Shown piece by piece: positions 1-9,608 of a stretch of 64,000 nucleotides of DNA (positions are counted from its first letter, which is position 1; each line of letters opens with the position of its first letter). The position numbers and the translations under genes are program-made. The stretch is from Syntrophus buswellii (GTDB taxonomy: Bacteria; Desulfobacterota; Syntrophia; Syntrophales; Syntrophaceae). Where the stretch lies: assembly GCF_046097065.1 (NCBI RefSeq), contig NZ_CP175563.1, positions 1 through 64,000 on the forward strand, in the 5' to 3' direction. The notes under the pieces are model-generated. The model was given only the letters and a program-made list of their open reading frames with translations. It searched no databases and was not told the DNA's origin.

Positions 1-1377
1 GTGGATAGGTGTTACAAAGTGGAGAATATCTGGGAAGAAAGCATTAAAATCATTAAGGAAAAAATTAGTTCGCAGAATTATGAAACCTGGATTCGTCCGC
101 TGAAACTGGCATCGATCGAGAACAATCGCGCCAGTTTATCGGTGCCGAACAAGTTTTTCAAAGACTGGCTGACGGAAAACTACCGAGAGGTGATTTGCCA
201 GGCCCTCTCCAGCTCAGCGGGAAAAGAGTACTTAATCGATTTTATTATTCTTCCGGAATCGGAAAAACATCCCCGTTCCGCGACCAATCCGGCGCGTAGG
301 AAAAAAACCGTCGAACCTCAACCCCAGGAAACGCGAAGGCAGAAGGTGCACCCAACCTTGAACCCCAATTACAGTTTTGAACGCTTTGTTGTGGGATCCT
401 CCAATCAGTTCGCCCATGCCGCCTCCGTGGCCGTAGCCGAACAGCCGGCCAAGAATTACAACCCCCTGTTCATCTATGGGGGGGTGGGCCTGGGCAAGAC
501 GCACCTTCTCAACGCCATCGGGCTTCTGAGCATGTCCATTTACCCCGACATGAATGTGGTCTACGTCTCGGCGGAGGAATTCATGAACGAGCTGATCCTC
601 TCCATCCGCTTTGACAAGATGCCGCAGTTCCGGGAAAAGTTCCGCAACATCGACTGCCTGCTCATGGACGACATCCAGTTCATCGCCGGCAAGGAAAGAA
701 CCCAGGAGGAATTCTTCCATACCTTCAATACGCTTCACGATTCGGGCAAGCAGATCGTCGTCACCAGCGACAAATTCCCCAAGGACATTCCCAACCTCGA
801 GGGCCGTCTCCGTTCCCGTTTCGAATGGGGGCTTATTGCCGACATCCAGCCGCCGGAGATAGAAACCAAGATCGCCATCCTGGAAAAAAAGGCCCAGGAA
901 AACAACATCCTGGTCCCGACCAACGTGGCCTATTACATCTCTTCCCATGCCGAATCGAACATTCGCGAACTGGAAGGCTTTCTCGTCCGGATCGCCGCCT
1001 ATTCCTCGGTGACGGGAAGAAACATCGACCTGGACCTGGTCAAGGAAGTCCTGAAAGACATCATCAGGCAGCGGGAGGCTGACGAGGTAAGCTTTGAAGA
1101 GATCATCAAGTCCGTCGCCGCAAAGTGCAACGTGAAAATCTCCGACATAAAATCTCAGAGCAAGAACAAGAGCACCGCCATGGCCAGGCAGATGGCGATG
1201 TATCTGACCAGGAAGCTGACGGGAAGCTCATTTCCGGACATCGGGGAAAAGATCGGGGGCAGGGATCATTCCACGGTCATTTATGCCAACAACAAAATCC
1301 GCAAACAGCTCGAGACGGACGCCAGGTTGAAAGCGCTCCTCCAGGAAATTGAGGATCAGCTTCTTAAAAAGAACTAA
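1..1377 (+). CDS. dnaA: Chromosomal replication initiator DnaA
   Basis: Initiator ATPase that binds DnaA boxes at oriC and melts the origin. The 458-residue length is normal. Domain I is at about 8-80, a basic linker at 90-120, the AAA+ module at about 125-340 and the helix-turn-helix domain IV at about 365-458. Walker A GGVGLGKT is at 160-167, Walker B LLMDD at 220-224 and the DnaA signature GRDHSTV at 420-426. The call starts at a GTG that is the first base of the window, so upstream sequence cannot be judged; a second in-frame GTG at 19 would also leave domain I intact. It is first in the dnaA-dnaN-gyrB-gyrA run, which marks the likely origin region. Confidence 0.97.
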   Translation: MDRCYKVENIWEESIKIIKEKISSQNYETWIRPLKLASIENNRASLSVPNKFFKDWLTENYREVICQALSSSAGKEYLIDFIILPESEKHPRSATNPARRKKTVEPQPQETRRQKVHPTLNPNYSFERFVVGSSNQFAHAASVAVAEQPAKNYNPLFIYGGVGLGKTHLLNAIGLLSMSIYPDMNVVYVSAEEFMNELILSIRFDKMPQFREKFRNIDCLLMDDIQFIAGKERTQEEFFHTFNTLHDSGKQIVVTSDKFPKDIPNLEGRLRSRFEWGLIADIQPPEIETKIAILEKKAQENNILVPTNVAYYISSHAESNIRELEGFLVRIAAYSSVTGRNIDLDLVKEVLKDIIRQREADEVSFEEIIKSVAAKCNVKISDIKSQSKNKSTAMARQMAMYLTRKLTGSSFPDIGEKIGGRDHSTVIYANNKIRKQLETDARLKALLQEIEDQLLKKN

Positions 1378-1544
1378 CAGGGCGACAAGGGACTTATCAA
1401 CAGGTCTTTTTTATGATAACAAAACGAAATTCAAATGGATTTATGTTTCTTGACTGCAATCCACAGGACTTATTACTAGAACTATCTTTTAATAAATAAA
1501 CAAAGAAAAATAAAAAACTAATTAGGATGAAATGGGGAAAGGTC
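1378..1544. other. dnaA-dnaN intergenic region with weak DnaA-box-like sites and AT-rich tract
   Basis: About 165 bases between dnaA and dnaN. TTATCAACA at 1394-1402 differs from the DnaA box TTATCCACA at one base, and CAATCCACA at 1457-1465 differs at two. They are followed by a strongly AT-rich stretch at about 1468-1525. This could be part of the origin, or the dnaN promoter under DnaA control. Two weak boxes are thin evidence, and the region upstream of dnaA, the other usual origin site, is outside the window. Confidence 0.3.
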
Positions 1545-2663
1545 ATGGAATTCGATATTTCGAGACAGGTTTTTTTGGATGGTGTTCAAAAAACTCTGGG
1601 AATTGTTGATAAAAAAAGCACCATGCCCATTCTTGGGAACCTGTTGATCCAAACAGAAGACGGCCAGATAAAGATCGTGGCTACGGACCGGGAACTGAGC
1701 CTGGTGGCCAGTTACGAAGCACGGGTTGTCAGGGATGGTGAAATCACTCTCTCCGCGAAGAAACTCTTCGAAATGATCCGGGAAACTCAGGAGGAAGGCA
1801 TCCACTTCTACTGCGATGACCATAATCAGGTCACCCTGACCAGTCAGAAGGCCGTCTACCGGATTCCCGGCGTCTCCGCCATGGAATTTCCCACGGTGGT
1901 CTATGACGAGGAGGTTCCCCTTTATCCCGTCCAAGCGGCCCTGTTGAAGGAATTGCTTTCCAAGACGGCCTTTGCCGTCTCCACCGATGAAACGCGCAAG
2001 AACCTGGTCGGCGCCCTGATGGAGACGGAGCAGACGGAACAGGGGACCGTTCTGAGAGTGGTCGCTACGGATGGACACCGCCTTGCGAAATGCTTCGACA
2101 TGCTTGAGGGAACCCCCACCTTTTCTCTGGAGGAAGGCATCATTCTCCCCCGAAAGGGAATCGCCGAGATCCGGAAGCTCATCGATTCGGAGCCTGGAGA
2201 GATCCGGATCGGTTCGGACCGGGGAATGTTTGTTCTCAAGACCGCCAACACCCTGTTGAAGGTGAGCCTGATCGACGAGACGTATCCTGACTATCGGCGG
2301 GTGATCCCCAGCGAGCAGGGAGCCCGGGTGATCCTCAACCGCGATTTGCTTCTGCACGCCCTCCGGCGCATGAAGGTCATCTCGACGGAGCAGTACAACG
2401 GCGTGGTGATGACGGTGTCCTCCAGCAAAATCGTTATGAACTCGAACAATCCCGATGTGGGAGAGGCCAATGACGAACTGGAAGTGGCTTACTCCGGAGA
2501 CGAGATCCAGGTCGGATACAACGTGGATTACCTCATTGACGCTATCGAGGTGATCCGGGAAGAGGAAGTGATGATGAGTATCGGCGCCTTCATGAAGCCG
2601 ACGCTTATTCTTCCTGTCCACAACGACCGTTTCCTCTGCGTCGTGATGCCGCTGAAGCTTTGA
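1545..2663 (+). CDS. dnaN: DNA polymerase III beta sliding clamp
   Basis: Ring-forming processivity clamp that tethers the replicative polymerase to DNA. The 372 residues span the three repeated clamp folds, with the typical N-terminal run ending in TMPILGNLLI and a C-terminal end of the form LPVHNDRFLCVVMPLKL. I chose the ATG at 1545 because the protein then begins MEFDISR, the usual clamp N-terminus, and GGGGAAAGG at 1534-1542 can serve as ribosome site. An in-frame ATG at 1527 adds six residues and cannot be excluded. It follows dnaA and precedes gyrB; recF, often next to dnaN, is absent here. Confidence 0.95.
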   Translation: MEFDISRQVFLDGVQKTLGIVDKKSTMPILGNLLIQTEDGQIKIVATDRELSLVASYEARVVRDGEITLSAKKLFEMIRETQEEGIHFYCDDHNQVTLTSQKAVYRIPGVSAMEFPTVVYDEEVPLYPVQAALLKELLSKTAFAVSTDETRKNLVGALMETEQTEQGTVLRVVATDGHRLAKCFDMLEGTPTFSLEEGIILPRKGIAEIRKLIDSEPGEIRIGSDRGMFVLKTANTLLKVSLIDETYPDYRRVIPSEQGARVILNRDLLLHALRRMKVISTEQYNGVVMTVSSSKIVMNSNNPDVGEANDELEVAYSGDEIQVGYNVDYLIDAIEVIREEEVMMSIGAFMKPTLILPVHNDRFLCVVMPLKL

Positions 2664-2728
2664 GGGCGTAGGAACGGAAAAATAACAAAGTGATTCAACA
2701 GAGCAGTATGGAAGAGAGATCAGAAAAA

Positions 2729-5134
2729 ATGACAACGGACAATTATTCCGCTGAAAGTATTAAAATCCTGGAAGGCCTGGAAGCCGTCAGAAAACGGCCG
2801 GCCATGTATATCGGCAGCATCGGCAAGGATGGTCTGCACCACCTGGTGTATGAAGTGGTGGATAACAGCATCGATGAGGCATCGGCCGGATACTGTGACC
2901 GGATTACCGTGAAAATCCGGGTGGACAACAGCATCATGGTGGAGGACAACGGACGGGGAATTCCCGTTGATATGCATGAAACGGGAGTTTCAGCCGCTGA
3001 GGTGGTTTTGACCAAGCTGCACGCCGGGGGAAAGTTCTCCAACGACAGCTACAAGATTTCCGGCGGGCTTCATGGGGTCGGCGTCTCCGTCGTCAACGCC
3101 CTTTCCAGCTCCCTGGAACTCAATGTCCGCCGGGACGGAAAGGTTTATACGCAATCCTATGTCCGCGGCGTGCCCCAGAACCCGCTGACCGTGACCGGTC
3201 AGACCTCCGGCCGGGGAACCAAGGTTTATTTCAAGCCCGATGAGGAGATCTTTGAGGAGCTGGAATTCAATTTCGACATCCTCGCCAACCGACTCCGGGA
3301 ACTGGCCTTCCTGAACTCCGGCATCTTCATCACCTTGATCGATGACCGTACGGACCGGAAAAGCGAATTCTTTTACGAAGGGGGCATCGTCTCCTTCGTC
3401 GAGTACATCAACCGCAACAAAAAGGTCCTTCACAAAGAGCCGATTTTTGTCACCGGAGCGCGGGAGGACTGCACCGTGGAAGTGGCGCTGCAGTACAACG
3501 ACACCTACACGGAAAACATCTTTTCCTTTGCCAACAGCATCAACACGACGGAGGGGGGAACGCACCTGAGCGGATTCCGGTCGGCGCTGACGCGCGTCTT
3601 CAACAACTATGCGGTCAACAACAATCTCTTGAAAGGGAAGGAATCGCTGCGGGGAGAGGACCTGAGGGAAGGCCTTTCCTGCGTCATCAGCGTCAAGGTC
3701 GCCAATCCCCAGTTTGAAGGCCAGACCAAGACCAAGCTGGGAAACTCCGAAGTGCGGGGGCTCGTGGAAGGCATCGTTTACGAAAAAATCGGCACCTACC
3801 TGGAGGAAAATCCCACGACAGCCAAGCAGCTGCTGAGCAAATGCCTCGATGCCTCGCGGGCTCGGGAAGCGGCCCGGAGGGCCCGCGAGCTGACACGCCG
3901 GAAGAGCGCCCTGGAGGTGGGGGCGCTGCCTGGAAAGCTGGCGGACTGCCAGGAACGGGACCCGGCCCGAAGCGAGATTTATCTCGTGGAGGGGGATTCG
4001 GCGGGAGGTTCCGCCAAGCAGGGGCGTGATCGCCGCAACCAGGCTATCCTGCCCCTGCGGGGAAAAGTCCTGAATGTGGAGAAGGCCCGCTTCGACAAGA
4101 TGCTTCAGAACGAGGAAATCAAGACCATGATTACGGCCCTGGGGACGGGGATCGGGGAGGAGGATTACGACGTCAGCCGGATCCGCTACCACAAGGTCAT
4201 CATCATGACCGATGCCGATGTGGACGGTTCCCATATCCGCACCCTCCTGTTGACCTTCTTCTTCCGCCAGATGCGGGAGCTCGTGGAAAAGGGATATCTC
4301 TATATCGCCCAGCCGCCGCTTTTCAAGATCACGGAAAAGAAAAACGAGCTTTACATTCATAACGAGGACGAAATGAACAACTTCATCCTCCAGAATGGCG
4401 TCAAGCGGATAAAACTTTATTCCAACGGGAAAGAAGAGGCCGTCACCGGCAATTCCCTGCTCAACCTGGTCAAAAAGATTCTACGGGTTGAGACCATTCT
4501 GGAGAAGTTCGAAAAAGAGGACTGCAATCGAAAGATTATCCTCTCTCTCGCCGAACGGCCGTCTTTGTCCATCCAGGACTTTGAGGATGAAGGGCTCCTG
4601 AGGGAAACGGCCCGCCAGACCGCGGATTCCCTCGGGGAGGAGATCATGGAAACGGGTGTGGAAGCAGATGAGGAGCACGGCGGATATAAAATGTTCTTCC
4701 GCCTGGGAAAAAATGGAAAGCCTTCAAGGATTTCCTTTGGAAAATCCATCTATCGAGCGCCGAAGTTCTCGGAAATCAAGGCGCTTCTTTCCCAGATTTC
4801 CGCAGTCGGCAAGCCCCCCTATTCGGTAGTGGCTCTGGACGGAGAGGAAAGCGACCGCCGGGAACTTCCGGATATGTCCGCTCTGGTGCAGTTCGTGACC
4901 TCCGTGGGCAAGAAGGGGATTTCTGTCCAGCGCTATAAAGGTCTGGGAGAAATGAATCCCGAACAGCTCTGGGAAACCACCATGAATCCAGAGAAGAGAA
5001 CCCTTCTGCAGGTCCGGGTGGATGATGCTGTGCAGGCCGATGAGATTTTCACCACGCTGATGGGGGATCAGGTTGAACCCCGTCGCGACTTCATCTACAA
5101 GAATGCCCTTTATGTGTCCAACCTGGATGTCTAG
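2729..5134 (+). CDS. gyrB: DNA gyrase subunit B
   Basis: ATPase subunit of the type II topoisomerase that introduces negative supercoils; works as A2B2 with GyrA. The GHKL ATPase domain fills about the first 220 residues (AVRKRPAMYIG, VDNSIDEA, DNGRGIP, GGLHGVG), the transducer runs to about 390, and the TOPRIM domain starts at EGDSAGGSAKQGRDR with DADVDGSHIR downstream. At 801 residues it is of the long proteobacterial type; the extra block of about 160 residues lies between the TOPRIM halves. The ATG at 2729 gives MTTDNYSAESIK, a usual start, with GGAAGAGAG at 2710-2718 upstream. GTG 2690 and ATG 2708 are in-frame alternatives. It lies 65 bases after dnaN. Confidence 0.96.
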   Translation: MTTDNYSAESIKILEGLEAVRKRPAMYIGSIGKDGLHHLVYEVVDNSIDEASAGYCDRITVKIRVDNSIMVEDNGRGIPVDMHETGVSAAEVVLTKLHAGGKFSNDSYKISGGLHGVGVSVVNALSSSLELNVRRDGKVYTQSYVRGVPQNPLTVTGQTSGRGTKVYFKPDEEIFEELEFNFDILANRLRELAFLNSGIFITLIDDRTDRKSEFFYEGGIVSFVEYINRNKKVLHKEPIFVTGAREDCTVEVALQYNDTYTENIFSFANSINTTEGGTHLSGFRSALTRVFNNYAVNNNLLKGKESLRGEDLREGLSCVISVKVANPQFEGQTKTKLGNSEVRGLVEGIVYEKIGTYLEENPTTAKQLLSKCLDASRAREAARRARELTRRKSALEVGALPGKLADCQERDPARSEIYLVEGDSAGGSAKQGRDRRNQAILPLRGKVLNVEKARFDKMLQNEEIKTMITALGTGIGEEDYDVSRIRYHKVIIMTDADVDGSHIRTLLLTFFFRQMRELVEKGYLYIAQPPLFKITEKKNELYIHNEDEMNNFILQNGVKRIKLYSNGKEEAVTGNSLLNLVKKILRVETILEKFEKEDCNRKIILSLAERPSLSIQDFEDEGLLRETARQTADSLGEEIMETGVEADEEHGGYKMFFRLGKNGKPSRISFGKSIYRAPKFSEIKALLSQISAVGKPPYSVVALDGEESDRRELPDMSALVQFVTSVGKKGISVQRYKGLGEMNPEQLWETTMNPEKRTLLQVRVDDAVQADEIFTTLMGDQVEPRRDFIYKNALYVSNLDV

Positions 5135-5153
5135 GAAAGAGGAATAAAAAAGA

Positions 5154-7655
5154 ATGGATCCATTGGCAGTACAAAGAAATATCAATGTAAATATTGAAGA
5201 TGAGATGAAAAAGTCCTACATGGACTATGCCATGAGCGTCATCATCGGCCGGGCCATTCCCGATGTGCGCGATGGCCTCAAACCGGTTCACCGTCGCGTC
5301 CTTTTTGCCATGAGCGAAATGGGAAACCGCTGGAACCGGCCCTACAAGAAATCGGCTCGCATCGTCGGGGATATCATCGGTAAATACCATCCCCATGGCG
5401 ATCAGGCGGCCTACGGCACCATCGTCCGTCTGGCCCAGGATTTTTCCATGCGCTATCCTCTCATCGACGGCCAGGGAAACTTCGGGTCCATCGACGACGA
5501 TCCCCCGGCGGCCATGCGTTACACGGAAGTCCGCATGGCCCGGATCACCGAGGAAATTCTGGCGGATCTGGAAAAAGACACGGTGGATTTCATCCCGAAC
5601 TATGATGAATCCCTGACGGAACCTTCCGTTCTTCCCTCGCGGCTCCCGACCCTGCTGCTGAGCGGTACGGCGGGAATTGCGGTCGGTTTAGCGACGAACA
5701 TCCCGCCGCACAATCTCACGGAGGTTCTTTCCGGGACCATCGCCCTCATCCGGAATCCGGAAATGACCCTGGAAGAGCTCATGACCTATATTCCGGGACC
5801 GGATTTCCCCACGGCGGGGTTCATTAACGGGCGGGAAGGAATTCTCTCTGCCTATCGGACGGGACGGGGCATCATCCGGATGCGGGCCAAGGTGATCATC
5901 GAGAAGAATGAACGCAATGACCGGGAGAGCATTGTGGTCACCGAGATTCCTTATCAGGTCAACAAGGCGGCCATGATCGAAAAGATCTCCGAACTGGTCA
6001 AGGACAAGAGAATTACCGGAATCTCCGATCTCCGTGACGAATCCGACCGCGAGGGAATCCGGGTTGTGATTGATCTGAAGCGTGACGAGAACTCCAGCGT
6101 GATCCTCAATCAGTTGTACAAGCACACCCAGATGGAATCGACTTTCGGGATCATCATGCTGGCCATCGAAAACGGTCAGCCCTATGTGTTTAATCTCATT
6201 GAAGTCCTGAAGAGTTTTATCGAATTCCGAAAAATCGTCATCGTCCGGCGTACGACCTTTGAAGTCAACAAGGCGCGGGAGCGGGCTCATATCCTGGAAG
6301 GTCTCATCATCGCCCTCAATAACATCGATGAAGTGGTCGCCGTCATCAAGGCATCCAAGAGTCCCCAGGAGGCGGCAGCCGCCCTGTGCAGCCGTTTCTC
6401 GCTGACGGACATTCAGGCCAGGGCGATCCTGGACATGAGGCTGCAACGTCTCACGGGACTGGAGCAGAGCAAGATCAAGGAAGAATTCGATGCCATCTTA
6501 AAGGAAATCGAGCGGTTGCAGGGAATCCTCGATGATCCCCAGAAGGTCCTGGAGGTGATCATCTCGGAGACGGAAGAGATCATCGAACGGTACGGCGATG
6601 AACGTCGGACGGAGATCGTGGCCAGCTCGGAAGACATCAATATCGAGGATATGATCGCCGAAGAAGACATGGTGGTCACCTACTCCCAGGGGGGGTACAT
6701 CAAGCGCAATCCCTCAAGCCTCTACAGGACCCAGCGCCGGGGCGGGCGCGGCAAGGTCGGGATGATGACCAAGGAAGAGGATGTCGTGGAGAAGCTCTTC
6801 ATCGCTTCCACACACGATTATGTCCTGATCTTCACCAATGCCGGCCGGCTCTACTGGCTCAAGGTCTACCAGATTCCCCAGGCTGGGAGAATGGCCAAGG
6901 GGAAACCCATCGTCAATCTGATCAATCTGGGGCCGGAGGAGCGGGTGGCGGCGGTTCTTCCCGTGCGATCCTTCGAAGAGGGGCAGGCGGTCATCATGGC
7001 CACCCGGGCGGGGATCGTCAAGAAGACCGATCTTTCCGCCTATTCCAATCCCCGTTCCGGCGGAATCATCGCCCTGACGATCGACGAAGGGGATGAGCTG
7101 GTCGATGTGAAGCTCACGGGAGGCGGTCAGGATGTCTTTCTGGCCACCCGGCAGGGCAAGGCCATCCGTTTTCACGAGGACGACATCCGCACCATGGGCA
7201 GAACGGCCCGGGGTGTGAAGGGAATCTCCATGGATGAAGATGACGTCGTCATCGGCATGGATATCCCGCGAGAAGGCAATGCCATCATCACCGTTTCTGA
7301 AAAGGGCTACGGAAAGCGAACGGCGGTTTCGGAGTACCGCCTGCAGAGCCGGGGCGGCAAGGGAACGATCAATCTGCGCATCATACCCAGCAAGGGAGGA
7401 CTGGTGGCGGGCATCCTGCAGGTCACCGGCGAGGAGGACCTGCTGCTCATGAGCAACAGCGGCAAGATCATCCGGATGAAGATTGAAGACGTGCCCCTGA
7501 TTCATCGGAGCACCCAGGGCGTCAAGCTGATCGAACTCGATGCGGAGGAACAGCTCGTGGGCATGACCAGTGCCGAGCGCGACACCCGTGAGGAAGAGGA
7601 GAATGTTTCCGAAGAGAATGAACCGACCGATCCTGTCTTCCCGGAGGAGGACTAG
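5154..7655 (+). CDS. gyrA: DNA gyrase subunit A
   Basis: Breakage-reunion subunit of gyrase, 833 residues. The catalytic tyrosine is Y123 in AMRYTEVRM. The C-terminal domain has the GyrA box QRRGGRGK at 527-534, which wraps DNA and marks this as gyrase rather than topoisomerase IV. An acidic tail rich in E and D ends the protein. Odd point: in the quinolone pocket the sequence is HPHGDQAAYGTIV, so the positions equal to E. coli S83 and D87 are Q84 and G88. It lies 19 bases after gyrB, and the archease gene begins 5 bases after its stop, so all are probably cotranscribed. Confidence 0.97.
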   Translation: MDPLAVQRNINVNIEDEMKKSYMDYAMSVIIGRAIPDVRDGLKPVHRRVLFAMSEMGNRWNRPYKKSARIVGDIIGKYHPHGDQAAYGTIVRLAQDFSMRYPLIDGQGNFGSIDDDPPAAMRYTEVRMARITEEILADLEKDTVDFIPNYDESLTEPSVLPSRLPTLLLSGTAGIAVGLATNIPPHNLTEVLSGTIALIRNPEMTLEELMTYIPGPDFPTAGFINGREGILSAYRTGRGIIRMRAKVIIEKNERNDRESIVVTEIPYQVNKAAMIEKISELVKDKRITGISDLRDESDREGIRVVIDLKRDENSSVILNQLYKHTQMESTFGIIMLAIENGQPYVFNLIEVLKSFIEFRKIVIVRRTTFEVNKARERAHILEGLIIALNNIDEVVAVIKASKSPQEAAAALCSRFSLTDIQARAILDMRLQRLTGLEQSKIKEEFDAILKEIERLQGILDDPQKVLEVIISETEEIIERYGDERRTEIVASSEDINIEDMIAEEDMVVTYSQGGYIKRNPSSLYRTQRRGGRGKVGMMTKEEDVVEKLFIASTHDYVLIFTNAGRLYWLKVYQIPQAGRMAKGKPIVNLINLGPEERVAAVLPVRSFEEGQAVIMATRAGIVKKTDLSAYSNPRSGGIIALTIDEGDELVDVKLTGGGQDVFLATRQGKAIRFHEDDIRTMGRTARGVKGISMDEDDVVIGMDIPREGNAIITVSEKGYGKRTAVSEYRLQSRGGKGTINLRIIPSKGGLVAGILQVTGEEDLLLMSNSGKIIRMKIEDVPLIHRSTQGVKLIELDAEEQLVGMTSAERDTREEEENVSEENEPTDPVFPEED

Positions 7656-7660
7656 GACCG

Positions 7661-8080
7661 GTGAGCGCGTCCTGGCGGCTTCTCGATCACACGGCGGATC
7701 TCGGCATGGACGTGGAGGGATCCTCGCTGGAGGAGGTGTTTGCCTGCGCCGGGAGGGCCATTTTTGAACTGATGGCGGAGCTGGATGCGGTGGAGATCCG
7801 CGTGAGCCGTGATCTGGTTGTTGAAGGTACCGACCTTGCCGATCTCTGGGTCAATTTTCTCCGGGAGGCGCTCTATCTCTGGAGCGGGGGATGCCTGCTC
7901 ATCAAGGAAGTTCAAATTCGTCAAATATCCGATACCGCCTTGGAGGCGACCCTGTCCGGCGAAGCCTACGACTCCGGCAGGCATGTCCTGAATATGGAGA
8001 TCAAGGCGGCGACCTACCACCAGGCGGAAGTCGTCCGCACCCCGAAAGGCTGGAAAGGACGGGTGATCTTCGATGTCTAA
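7661..8080 (+). CDS. Archease, activator of RtcB RNA ligase
   Basis: Small metal-binding protein (139 residues) that in characterised systems speeds guanylylation and turnover of RtcB. The family signature is clear: the N-terminal WRLLDHTADLGM, where aspartate and histidine bind metal, the helix LADLWVNFLREALYLW, and the C-terminal strand ending in GRVIFDV with its terminal aspartate. It begins with GTG 5 bases after the gyrA stop and overlaps the start of rtcB by 8 bases, so the two are almost surely translationally coupled. The pairing with rtcB confirms the role. Confidence 0.92.
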   Translation: MSASWRLLDHTADLGMDVEGSSLEEVFACAGRAIFELMAELDAVEIRVSRDLVVEGTDLADLWVNFLREALYLWSGGCLLIKEVQIRQISDTALEATLSGEAYDSGRHVLNMEIKAATYHQAEVVRTPKGWKGRVIFDV

Positions 8081-9521
8081 GATCAGCGTGACCCTGAACA
8101 AACTGGATGCCTGCCGCTGGTCCATTCCCAGAACCGGCGGAATGCGGGTTCCCGGTTTGATCTACAGCAGTGAAACGCTCCTCCGGGCCATGGGAAATGA
8201 CGAAAGCCCGCAGCAGGTCATGAACGTGGCCCACCTTCCGGGAATCGTCAAGTATTCCCTGGCCATGCCGGACATGCACTGGGGGTACGGCTTTCCCATC
8301 GGCGGCGTGGCGGCCTTCGATGCGAAAAGCGGCGTGATATCCCCCGGCGGCGTGGGGTACGATATCAACTGCGGCTGCCGGATGATCACCTCCAGGCTCA
8401 ACTTCGAGGACATCCGGGACCGGCTGAAGGATCTCGTGGTCGCCCTTTTTCACAATATTCCCTCGGGAGTCGGTTCAACGGGGGTTCTCAAGCTGTCCCC
8501 GAAAGAGGAGCGCCAGGTTCTGACCCAGGGCTCCCGCTGGGCGGTGAGCCAGGGCTACGGTTCGGAAGAGGACATCGAGACGACGGAAGACCACGGGGCC
8601 ATGGCCGGTGCCGATCCGGACAAGGTGAGCCCTAGGGCCATCGAGCGGGGGCGGGACCAGCTTGGGACCCTGGGATCGGGCAATCACTTTCTCGAGGTGG
8701 AAGTCGTGGAGGAGATCTTCGATCCGGAAGTGGCCGCGGTCTTCGGCCTTTCCGTTGGCCAGGTGGCCGTGCTGATCCACACCGGATCGCGGGGCCTGGG
8801 CTATCAGATCTGCGATGATTACCTGGCCCGGATGGTCAAAAAAATGAGTGAACTGGGTGTCCCGATTCCGGACCGTCAGCTTGCCTGCTCCTGGCTGGAA
8901 TCCCAGGCGGGAAGGGATTACCTGGCCGCCATGGCCTGTGCGGCGAACTACGCCTGGGCGAACCGGCAGATGCTGATGCACTGGACGCGGGAAACCTTCG
9001 AGAAAACGCTGCGGAAAAGCCCCCGGGAGCTGGGCATGAAGCTCCTTTATGACGTCTGTCACAATATCGCCAAACTGGAAACCTTTCCCGTAGACGGCAA
9101 CATGATGGAGCTCTGTGTCCACCGGAAGGGCGCCACCCGGTCCTTTCCTCCTGGCCACCCGGCACTGCCCGTCTGCTACCGGAAGGTCGGCCAACCCGTG
9201 CTGATTCCCGGCGACATGGGCACGGGTTCCTACGTGATGGTGGGAACGGAAAAGGCCTATCAGGAAACCTTCGGCAGCACCTGCCACGGTGCCGGCCGGG
9301 TCATGAGCCGGGCCCAGGCGACGCGCGCCAGCTCCGGCCGGCAGATCGCCCGGGAAATGGCCGACCGGGGCGTGCTGGTCATGGCCTCGGGCAAGGGAAC
9401 ACTCAAGGAGGAAATTCCGGAGGCCTACAAAAAGCTGGACGATGTGATCGATGTGGTCCATCGTGCCGGACTTTCCCGGAAGGTCGCCCGCCTTCGGGCC
9501 GTGTGCTGCATCAAGGGATAG
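8073..9521 (+). CDS. rtcB: RNA-splicing/repair ligase RtcB
   Basis: GTP- and Mn-dependent ligase that joins 3'-phosphate or 2',3'-cyclic phosphate RNA ends to 5'-OH ends; used in RNA repair. The 482-residue protein keeps the whole active site when set against the archaeal enzyme: D97 and C100 in GYDINCGCR, H205 in GSGNHFLEVE, H236 in HTGSRGLGYQ, H330 in DVCHNIAKLE, and the guanylylated histidine H405 in CHGAGRVMSR. Its start lies inside the end of the archease gene. No RtcR-type sigma-54 regulator or RNA cyclase RtcA is present nearby; instead the pair rides behind gyrA, which suggests steady rather than induced expression. Confidence 0.96.
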   Translation: MSKISVTLNKLDACRWSIPRTGGMRVPGLIYSSETLLRAMGNDESPQQVMNVAHLPGIVKYSLAMPDMHWGYGFPIGGVAAFDAKSGVISPGGVGYDINCGCRMITSRLNFEDIRDRLKDLVVALFHNIPSGVGSTGVLKLSPKEERQVLTQGSRWAVSQGYGSEEDIETTEDHGAMAGADPDKVSPRAIERGRDQLGTLGSGNHFLEVEVVEEIFDPEVAAVFGLSVGQVAVLIHTGSRGLGYQICDDYLARMVKKMSELGVPIPDRQLACSWLESQAGRDYLAAMACAANYAWANRQMLMHWTRETFEKTLRKSPRELGMKLLYDVCHNIAKLETFPVDGNMMELCVHRKGATRSFPPGHPALPVCYRKVGQPVLIPGDMGTGSYVMVGTEKAYQETFGSTCHGAGRVMSRAQATRASSGRQIAREMADRGVLVMASGKGTLKEEIPEAYKKLDDVIDVVHRAGLSRKVARLRAVCCIKG

Positions 9522-9608
9522 CCGGAAACGGCGCCATCGAAAAGATGGCCGCCCAAACCCGTGCTTTTCTGAATTTCCCGTTCTTTTTTACCGAATTTGG
9601 AGGTCACT

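Noticed and set aside
1378..1544. A definite oriC
   Set aside because: Only two imperfect DnaA boxes and one AT-rich run are visible; a cluster of boxes would be needed, and the other side of dnaA is outside the window.
1518..2735. 405-residue open frame antisense to dnaN
   Set aside because: Shadow of the clamp gene; His/Asp-rich and without any known pattern.
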